Shown here: one piece after another, positions 1 to 4,996 of the stretch | How positions within the stretch are numbered: position 1 is the stretch's first letter | Layout: the number at the start of each line of letters is the position of its first letter | Source of the DNA: Verrucomicrobiota bacterium | GTDB lineage: Bacteria > Verrucomicrobiota > Verrucomicrobiia > Opitutales > Intestinicryptomonadaceae | Length of the DNA: 13,330 nucleotides | Direction of reading: 5' to 3' | Assembly: GCA_003343565.1 (NCBI GenBank) | Contig: QALA01000006.1 | Span: forward strand, 1 to 13,330 | Notes under the pieces: model-generated | The model's input: only the letters and a program-made list of their open reading frames with translations | Told to the model about the DNA's origin: nothing | Database searches by the model: none | Program-made: the position numbers and the translations under genes

Positions 1-1121
1 CAGATGAAATGATTGTCAACGGGGAGACGCTGGAGCTCTCCCACATTACGCGGCCGAAAGTCGCCAAATATTCAACCGGCGGCGTGGGGGACAAGACCTC
101 GATGATTCTTTCGGCAATAGGGGCGGCGTGCGGGGTTGTCGTTCCCGGAATGTCCAGCCCGGACGAGGATTTCGTCCTCACGGTGCATGACAAGCTTTCC
201 TCAATTCCGTCGTTTAAGACAAAGTTGTCGCTGGACGACTTCCAGAAACAGCTTGGCAAGGTCGGCTGCGCGATCTGCGAGCACGACAACCGCATATCGC
301 CGGTCGATGAAAAGATTTTCAAAATGCGCCAGGCCACGGCGACGATTCCGAGTTTGCCGCTGATAACCGCAAGCGTGCTCAGCAAGAAGTTTGCCGTGGG
401 CGCGGACGGGCTTGTGGTGGACGTGAAATGGGGCAACGGATCCTTCCTGCGCGACATCGAGCAGGCAAAGCAGCTTGCCCGCACCATTACGCGCGTGGCC
501 AGAGTCATGAAGCACCGGTGCGTCGCGCTTGTGACGGACATGAACCAGCCGTTGGGCAATTCTGTGGGCATGGGTCTTGAGGTCTTGGAGACTCTCGACT
601 TCCTGCGCGGAAAGGGAACCGAGGACATGAAGGAAATCGTGCTCAAACTCGGAATGGAGATTTTGAGGCTCGCAGGGGTCGCCGGTTCGACGCTTTCGGC
701 GAAGCAGTCGGTGGAGCGCGCCATAGAGGACGGCTCTGCATACAGAAAGTTCTTGGAGATGGTCAGGGCGCAGGGCGGCAACGCCCCGTGGCTTGAGGAT
801 CCGTCCAAGTATCCGATGCCCAAGCACGTCAGGAAGCTGTCGGCCCCCAAGCGCGGATACGTGCACAACATAAATGCCGGAATGATAGCGCGCGGCGTGC
901 AGATTCTGTCGTCCACGGCCTCCGGAAAGGTCGATCCCTATGTGGGGGTCACCGACGTGAAGAAGGTCGGCACGCAGGTCAAACAGGGCGAACCCCTCCT
1001 GATGATACACTACAATGACGAGACGAATCTCGACGCGGCGATAGATTACCTTCGCAACGCCTATCGGCTTGCGCCCCGCCGCCCGAATCCTCCGGCCATT
1101 GTCGTAGAGCGCGTGGCATAG
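1..1121 (+). CDS. Pyrimidine-nucleoside (thymidine) phosphorylase, 5'-partial, divergent active-site loop
   Basis: The product belongs to the nucleoside phosphorylase family II (DeoA/Pdp type), which splits thymidine or uridine with phosphate into the base and (deoxy)ribose 1-phosphate in cytoplasmic pyrimidine salvage. The reading frame (codons starting at position 3) is already open at the left edge. It enters with a DEMIVNGETLELS-like stretch that sits about 60-70 residues into normal homologues, so the N-terminal helical domain lies outside the window. Visible hallmarks are KYSTGGVGDKTS (66-101), MRQATATIPSLPLITASVLSKK (324-389), DVKWGNGSF, LVTDMNQPLGNSVG, and a C-terminal domain with GVTDVKKVGTQVKQGEPLL. 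Residues equivalent to E. coli K84, S86, S95, S113, R171, S186 and K190 fall at exactly the expected spacing. H85 is Tyr, T123 is Val, and the GRGLGHTGGTL loop (156-188) is replaced. Family assignment is firm; activity and substrate are uncertain. It ends with TAG and is convergent with the next gene. Confidence 0.9.
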   Translation, partial: DEMIVNGETLELSHITRPKVAKYSTGGVGDKTSMILSAIGAACGVVVPGMSSPDEDFVLTVHDKLSSIPSFKTKLSLDDFQKQLGKVGCAICEHDNRISPVDEKIFKMRQATATIPSLPLITASVLSKKFAVGADGLVVDVKWGNGSFLRDIEQAKQLARTITRVARVMKHRCVALVTDMNQPLGNSVGMGLEVLETLDFLRGKGTEDMKEIVLKLGMEILRLAGVAGSTLSAKQSVERAIEDGSAYRKFLEMVRAQGGNAPWLEDPSKYPMPKHVRKLSAPKRGYVHNINAGMIARGVQILSSTASGKVDPYVGVTDVKKVGTQVKQGEPLLMIHYNDETNLDAAIDYLRNAYRLAPRRPNPPAIVVERVA

Positions 1122-1154
1122 CCGCCGCGCTCGAAGTGCGCAAAAGTTCGAAAC

Positions 1155-1191
1155 GCGCTAAATGCCGCTCAAAAGCGGCGATGCGCCTTTT
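1155..1191 (+). terminator. Candidate intrinsic terminator after the phosphorylase gene
   Basis: About 33 bp past the stop codon there is a perfect 6-bp stem, GCCGCT-CAAA-AGCGGC (1164-1169 / 1174-1179). An outer GCGC/GCGC pair (1155-1158 / 1183-1186) closes it across a small internal loop. The hairpin is followed by a CCTTTT tract (1186-1191). Position and shape fit a Rho-independent terminator, but the T tract is short. Confidence 0.5.
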
Positions 1192-1522
1192 GCCGGGCCG
1201 CTGTGAAAGCTTTGTATTTTGAATGCGGCGCACGGCGTGCGGCAAACCGATTTGACGATTCCGCCTTTGGGCAATCCGCGTTTTTAATTGGCGTTCGGCC
1301 GTTGCAGGGAATGTTGCGCCCGTTTATTTTTGCCAAACAAAAGCCGATAGCGACAGCGTCGGGAGTCGGCTCTAACAGTGCGAATCGCGGTGCGGCCGAC
1401 ATGGTGATGGCGGCGTTTCGACAACAAAATTTCGATGCAGCCAATATGCGGATTGCGACATGCCGCCAAAATCGCAGCGCGGCCGGCATGCGGGATTAGC
1501 GGGGCTTTGCGCATTTTTCATG

Positions 1523-1581
1523 TTCGTCGCATTTGTCGATTCGTCGCATTCGTTGCGAATGATGCGAGCGGAGCGAATGAT
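1523..1581. repeat. Short tandem and inverted repeats in the convergent spacer
   Basis: Two adjacent 17-bp units begin with TTCGTCGCATT at 1523 and 1540 and match at about 14 of 17 positions. They run into a CATTCG/CGAATG hairpin (1547-1561). GCGAATGAT then occurs twice, at 1555-1563 and 1573-1581, on an 18-bp step. The words (TCGCATT, CGAATGAT) resemble those in the spacer on the other side of the PD40 gene. Function is unknown; replication slippage of a simple motif would explain it. Confidence 0.5.
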
Positions 1582-1619
1582 AAACGGCGCGAGCGGCGCG
1601 CGGGGAAGTCGGGGCGGCT

Positions 1620-4085
1620 TTAATTTTTCGGAGCGGCTTCAATATCGAGCTTTTCGGGATCGTAGGCGACTTTGCCCTGGTCGATTGCCGCGCGATAGTA
1701 GGCCTCAAGCTCTTGGAATTTCTCAAACCGCTTTGTGCGCCACGCGTCGATGGGCTGGCCTACAAATCCCTCCATGTCTGCGCGCGGGCGCTTTTTCAGG
1801 CGTTCCGCGCCCGCCTTTATTATTTCGAGAACGCGCTTGTATTCGGGCGAGTCCGGCTTCATGGCGTCGAGCACGTCGGAACATTCCGGGCGGGCGAACG
1901 ATACAAGTTCGGTCTTGTACTGCTGCGAAGTGATCCAGCTTTTTACGGGAAAGTCCTTGCGTCCGGAGAGCTTGGCGATTTCGGCCAGTTCCGCGTAGGT
2001 CAGCGGCGAACGCCCGCCGAGATTTCGCGGATACGCGCTGTCGTGCGACGGGTAGTAGGGGGCGTTCAGGTCTATCCAGAGCCGCACGATGTCGGCCTTG
2101 TCCTTCGGGACTTTTACGTCGCTGTGTTTCCCGTCGATAAGCAGCATAAGCAGGCTCTTTTTCGCGCCCCACACGTTGGCCTCCTGCACCGCGTTCGGCC
2201 CCGCGCCGATTGCGCTTATGCGGTTGTTGTTGCAAAGTTCGAGATACGATTTGTTGAATATCAGCCCGCGGTCTCCGGCCAGATTCAGTCCGGTATTGTT
2301 GCCGTAGTCGTGGCATTCGATGCAGTATTTGTCAAAAATCGGCTGGACCATTTGGGCGTAATCGAACGGCTTGTCGCTCACGGAGCTTTTGACGAGCTTT
2401 TGAGGCGGCTTGCGAAGCGCCATCGACGGCTTTGTGAGCGTCGGCGGCGGAGAGTATCGGGATTCGTGGCAGCCTGTGCACGACGATATTTCTCCGGGCA
2501 GCACGACCAATCCGCTGCGCATCGTCTGAAGCATGTTCTTGTTCTTGTCGAGAGCCTGCAAGTATATGAATTTGTCGGACGGCACTTCAAAATAGGCCGA
2601 GCCGTCGGGTTCGACCTCCACGATTCCCATGTCGATTTTGATTGCGTAATCTTCGTAATTCATCGCCGGGGCCTGTTCGCCGTCGCTCGCCCAGCCGCCG
2701 CTGCTCCACGAAAGTTTCGGCGCGTTTTCAACCACGCGCAGATATTTTATGTCGCCCTTTTTTATGCCTTTCATGTGCGTCCCCTCGTAGACGTTCGAGA
2801 CGTACACGAGGCTCTTGTCCGACGGCGAACCGCGCTGGTCGGCTATCAGCGCGGCCTTTCGCGGCTCCACGACCTTCGCGGAGAACACTCCGAAGTGTTC
2901 GGTCATATGGCGCACTTTGCGGTCGTCCTTTTCCGCCGCGTGAAGGGCGTCGTTTTCGTCGTCCTTTACCTGCGCGACAAGCTCTTCGGCGTCGGAGTTC
3001 AAATCCACCAGAAACAGCCCCATGCGCGCGCCCCTGTTGGGATTGGGAACTTCGGCAATGTATCTGGAGACCAAAATCAGGTTTTCCGACACGGGATAGG
3101 GGTCCTCGTACTTGAGCTTTATCTGCCACATGGCGTCTCCCCACATGTCGGTTTTTGATTTTTCGCGCCCGATTAGCTTGCGCGCCTCCTTCGGGTAGAT
3201 TTTGAGCACGCTCTTTTCGCCCTCTATCCCGACGCTTCTGTCGATTATCGCAAGCGCGCCGTTGGGGCGGCCGTGGCACACGGAGAGTATTGCGACAACC
3301 TTGTTGCTCTCCGGCATCTGCATTCCGTCGAGCGACGGATTTGAAGTCTCCTGCCCCCAATAGAGCGCGTGGCGCGTCCCGTCCGGATTGCACGTCCACA
3401 ACGCCTGCGCGCCGCCGAAATTCCTGTCGACGTACTCCCAGCGCGTATAGAGAATCCTGCCGTCGCGCATGAGGCTTGGGGCGTGTTCGAACTCTATCGA
3501 GTTCCCGATTTGCAGAATGTTGCCCCCGTCCGGATTCATTCGATACAGGTTGCACATTATGTGGCGGTTGCAGCCGCAGTATTTTGCCGCGCGCGTGGAG
3601 GAAAACACTATTTCTCCGCTCGGCAGGTACATGGGCTCCAGATCGGACGAATCTTTCAGGCGCGTCAGCTGGCGGAGTTTGCGATCGGGCAGGGAGATTT
3701 CGTAGATGTTGTAGCTGTCGGCCTTGTTCTTGCGCATGGAGAAGGCGAGCTTTTTCGCGTCGAGAGATATGTTGGCGTCGCGTATTACGCCCTCCGGCGC
3801 CTCCAGCAAAACCTCCTTTTTGGCGACTTTCCCGTCAGGGCCAAAATCGACGCGGACGAGCTGGGAACCGCCCGCGCTCTGGTCCCAAAGATTTTCAGTA
3901 ATTTCGCCGTTTTGGCACATGGTGTCCGTGTTGTGGTGGCTTCTGGCGTATTGGCGGTGGGTGACGAACATTATGCTTTTGCCCGCCAATTTCGGCGAGT
4001 CGTAAACCTCAAGTTTTGGGCTTGCCTCGGCCGCGCTCAAGAGAAGCGCCGCGGCGGAGGCGATTGTCAGAATTTTTGCCGTCAT
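1620..4085 (-). CDS. Exported PD40/beta-propeller protein with two c-type haem motifs (hydrazine-synthase-alpha-related family)
   Basis: Predicted 821-residue secreted protein. The start at 4085 is chosen because GGAGG lies 5 nt upstream and the N-terminus MTAKILTIASAAALLLSAAEAS is a good Sec signal peptide ending near AEA. An in-frame ATG at 4238 would add 51 residues ahead of it. The first ~400 residues carry repeated propeller-like segments (SLDAKKLAFSMRK, YLPSGEIVFSSTR, LMRDGRILYTRWEYVDR, WTCNPDGTRHALYWG), typical of PD40/TolB-like blades. Later come EVEPDGSAYFEVP and the haem-binding motifs CTGCH (residues 536-540, nt 2466-2480) and CIECH (588-592, nt 2310-2324), then a C-terminal helical part with KADIVRLWIDLNAPYY. 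This order matches a PVC family related to the alpha subunit of hydrazine synthase, a relationship recalled rather than searched. Role: probably a periplasmic redox or ligand-binding protein, substrate unknown. No cytochrome maturation or electron-transfer gene is adjacent, and it seems monocistronic. Confidence 0.88.
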   Translation of the reverse strand: MTAKILTIASAAALLLSAAEASPKLEVYDSPKLAGKSIMFVTHRQYARSHHNTDTMCQNGEITENLWDQSAGGSQLVRVDFGPDGKVAKKEVLLEAPEGVIRDANISLDAKKLAFSMRKNKADSYNIYEISLPDRKLRQLTRLKDSSDLEPMYLPSGEIVFSSTRAAKYCGCNRHIMCNLYRMNPDGGNILQIGNSIEFEHAPSLMRDGRILYTRWEYVDRNFGGAQALWTCNPDGTRHALYWGQETSNPSLDGMQMPESNKVVAILSVCHGRPNGALAIIDRSVGIEGEKSVLKIYPKEARKLIGREKSKTDMWGDAMWQIKLKYEDPYPVSENLILVSRYIAEVPNPNRGARMGLFLVDLNSDAEELVAQVKDDENDALHAAEKDDRKVRHMTEHFGVFSAKVVEPRKAALIADQRGSPSDKSLVYVSNVYEGTHMKGIKKGDIKYLRVVENAPKLSWSSGGWASDGEQAPAMNYEDYAIKIDMGIVEVEPDGSAYFEVPSDKFIYLQALDKNKNMLQTMRSGLVVLPGEISSCTGCHESRYSPPPTLTKPSMALRKPPQKLVKSSVSDKPFDYAQMVQPIFDKYCIECHDYGNNTGLNLAGDRGLIFNKSYLELCNNNRISAIGAGPNAVQEANVWGAKKSLLMLLIDGKHSDVKVPKDKADIVRLWIDLNAPYYPSHDSAYPRNLGGRSPLTYAELAEIAKLSGRKDFPVKSWITSQQYKTELVSFARPECSDVLDAMKPDSPEYKRVLEIIKAGAERLKKRPRADMEGFVGQPIDAWRTKRFEKFQELEAYYRAAIDQGKVAYDPEKLDIEAAPKN

Positions 4086-4090
4086 AAAAT

Positions 4091-4095
4091 CCTCC
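4091..4095 (-). promoter_or_regulatory. Strong Shine-Dalgarno site that fixes the PD40 gene start
   Basis: On the minus strand GGAGG is followed by ATTTT and then ATG (4085). This is the clearest ribosome binding site in the window. It decides for the start in front of the signal peptide rather than the upstream in-frame ATG at 4238. A small hairpin, CCCGC-ACAG-GCGGG on the plus strand (4104-4117), lies 8 nt upstream of it in the presumed leader. Confidence 0.75.
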
Positions 4096-4126
4096 ATCAT
4101 TTTCCCGCACAGGCGGGTACGCAAAC

Positions 4127-4156
4127 TAAGTAAAATTTTTTGCGGTCGTTTTTCAA
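4127..4156 (-). promoter_or_regulatory. Candidate sigma70-type promoter for the PD40 gene
   Basis: Read on the minus strand, TTGAAA (plus 4151-4156) and TACTTA (plus 4127-4132) are separated by 18 bp and lie about 40-70 bp before the start codon. The fit is moderate. Group-specific promoter preferences are unknown, so this is a suggestion based on the E. coli consensus only. Confidence 0.35.
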
Positions 4157-4182
4157 GGCGAAAAATCATCGCGAACGCGGCG

Positions 4183-4236
4183 TTTTGCGGTTCCCAAGAA
4201 TTTTGCGGTTTTCGAAAAGTTTGCAGTTTCCCAGTC
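4183..4236 (-). repeat. Three 18-bp tandem repeats upstream of the PD40 gene (operator-like)
   Basis: Three units sit on an exact 18-bp step: TTTTGCGGTTCCCAAGAA (4183-4200), TTTTGCGGTTTTCGAAAA (4201-4218) and GTTTGCAGTTTCCCAGTC (4219-4236). The core TTTTGCGGT also occurs at 4138-4146, inside the candidate promoter spacer. On the gene's strand the core reads ACCGCAAAA. The repeats lie just upstream of the candidate -35 box, where an activator or repressor array would be expected. No regulator gene is visible nearby, so a binding role is inference. Confidence 0.5.
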
Positions 4237-4295
4237 ATTGCAAGACGCAGCCGCTTTATCCCTCCCCTTCCTGCGGTTTTTGCGTAATCGACGCG

Positions 4296-4390
4296 TTGCG
4301 CCGAAGTTCGTTCGGCTTCGTATCACATCAAATCACATAACATAACATCGCGTCGTATCGCATCGCTTCGCTTCGAATTGCGCCGAAGTT
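4296..4390. repeat. 13-bp direct repeats flanking the pentamer array
   Basis: TTGCGCCGAAGTT occurs at 4296-4308 and again at 4378-4390, bracketing the pentamer repeat. The left copy also forms part of a GCCGAA/TTCGGC hairpin (4300-4316). The arrangement recalls a short insertion bounded by a duplicated target, but no terminal inverted repeats were found. Confidence 0.5.
4322..4376. repeat. Degenerate pentanucleotide tandem repeat (11 units)
   Basis: Eleven consecutive 5-bp units drift gradually from an ATCAC/ATAAC type to an ATCGC type and then a TTCGC/TTCGA type: ATCAC, ATCAA, ATCAC, ATAAC, ATAAC, ATCGC, GTCGT, ATCGC, ATCGC, TTCGC, TTCGA. The array lies between two copies of a 13-bp direct repeat, TTGCGCCGAAGTT (4296-4308 and 4378-4390). 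It is non-coding and looks like a decayed microsatellite. Confidence 0.6.
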
Positions 4391-4461
4391 TTTGCTTCCG
4401 AGTTAAAATCGGATATTTTTTACCGCGGCGTATCCTCCCAGCATTTCTTTTGCGTTCGCCG

Positions 4462-4587
4462 TTCGCCGGAATGCGGAGAATGCGCCTTTTTTCAAGGGTT
4501 AGCGGTCTGAGGAATGTCGAGGAAAGCTTTTTCTTTCGGCGAAGTTCTGCCGGCAGTTTTCCGCGTTGCGGATTCACCGGAATGCGG
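4462..4587. repeat. Pair of 15-bp direct repeats 111 bp apart
   Basis: TTCGCCGGAATGCGG (4462-4476) and TTCACCGGAATGCGG (4573-4587) match at 14 of 15 positions, in the spacer downstream of the DUF486 gene. Significance is unclear; the sequence may be a dispersed intergenic word in this genome. Confidence 0.4.
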
Positions 4588-4657
4588 CCGCCCGGATTTT
4601 ACCGCCTTCCTCCGTCCCGGCCTTTCGCCGTCCGCCATTTGGGAGAAGCTTTTTTTG

Positions 4658-4996
4658 TCACCACTCTTTAAATATGAAAAACACCGCAAGAATTATAAAT
4701 ACAAATCCCACGGCGTAGTTCCACTTGAATTCCTCTTTCAGATAAAAAATCGAAAAGAAGAAGAACACCGCGAGGGTTATGACTTCCTGCATGGTTTTAA
4801 GCTGCGCCGTGGAAAGGTGTTCGCTTCCCATTCTGTTTGCGGGAATCATGAAGCAGTATTCAAAGAACGCCAGCGCCCAGCTGGCCAGCACCGCCGCCCA
4901 CAGTGGGGAACCTTTGAACTTCAGGTGCCCGTACCAGGCGAACATCATGAAGGCGTTTGATATTGTCAGCAGCGCGATGGGAGCCAAATATTTCAT
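4658..4996 (-). CDS. DUF486 / DMT-type small membrane protein
   Basis: The 112-residue protein is almost entirely hydrophobic, with four likely membrane helices (about residues 4-22, 32-50, 66-86 and 92-110). It has the hallmarks of the DUF486 group of the drug/metabolite transporter superfamily: an N-terminal SNAFMMFAWYGHLKF-like segment, the central FFEYCFMIPANRMG stretch, and AQLKTMQEVITLAVF before the last two helices. The length is normal for the family. Its role is unknown; members are only presumed to be small-molecule transporters in the inner membrane. The ATG overlaps the uvrA stop codon as ATGA on the minus strand, so it is probably translated by coupling from the uvrA message. No separate promoter is evident. 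Confidence 0.9.
   Translation of the reverse strand: MKYLAPIALLTISNAFMMFAWYGHLKFKGSPLWAAVLASWALAFFEYCFMIPANRMGSEHLSTAQLKTMQEVITLAVFFFFSIFYLKEEFKWNYAVGFVFIILAVFFIFKEW

Larger units (their letters stand above)
1122..1619. other. Convergent intergenic spacer, no supported gene
   Basis: This 498-bp stretch lies between two genes that converge. Short open frames exist (for example a GTG-started one from 1203), but none has a ribosome binding site or a recognisable protein. Besides the terminator candidate it holds inverted repeats: CGCACG-G-CGTGCG (1229-1241), a 7-bp stem CATGCCG/CGGCATG with an 18-nt loop (1459-1465 / 1484-1490), and CATTCG-TTG-CGAATG (1547-1561). Short direct repeats lie at 1523-1581. 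None has a T tract that would make a clear terminator for the minus-strand gene ending at 1620. Confidence 0.6.
4086..4657. other. Intergenic spacer upstream of the PD40 gene, repeat-bearing, no supported gene
   Basis: This 572-bp region separates the PD40 gene from the end of the DUF486 gene; both are on the minus strand. It contains the PD40 leader and candidate promoter, the 18-bp repeats, a hairpin GCCGAA-GTTCG-TTCGGC (4300-4316), the pentamer repeat (4322-4376) and dispersed repeats. Open frames here (for example 4323-4577 minus and 4378-4671 plus) give very basic or aromatic-rich nonsense proteins without ribosome sites. No clear terminator for the uvrA-DUF486 unit is visible; only an A-rich run follows the stop on the minus strand. 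Confidence 0.6.

Noticed and set aside
201..1010. Minus-strand open frame opposite the phosphorylase
   Set aside because: It is an antisense shadow; the plus-strand frame has clear phosphorylase motifs.
1203..1499. 98-codon GTG-started open frame in the convergent spacer
   Set aside because: There is no Shine-Dalgarno, no recognisable protein and odd composition, and several other frames are equally open there.
1713..3158. Long plus-strand open frame (481 codons) opposite the PD40 gene
   Set aside because: It is a shadow of the real minus-strand gene. Its translation shows no family, it lacks a ribosome site, and the opposite strand has a signal peptide, haem motifs and family sequence.
4086..4238. 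Upstream start for the PD40 protein adding 51 residues
   Set aside because: It would bury the signal peptide, and GGAGG sits correctly for the ATG at 4085.
4323..4577. 84-codon minus-strand frame and overlapping plus-strand frames in the spacer before the PD40 gene
   Set aside because: The translations are extremely Arg/Lys- or Phe/Arg-rich, run through simple repeats and have no ribosome site.
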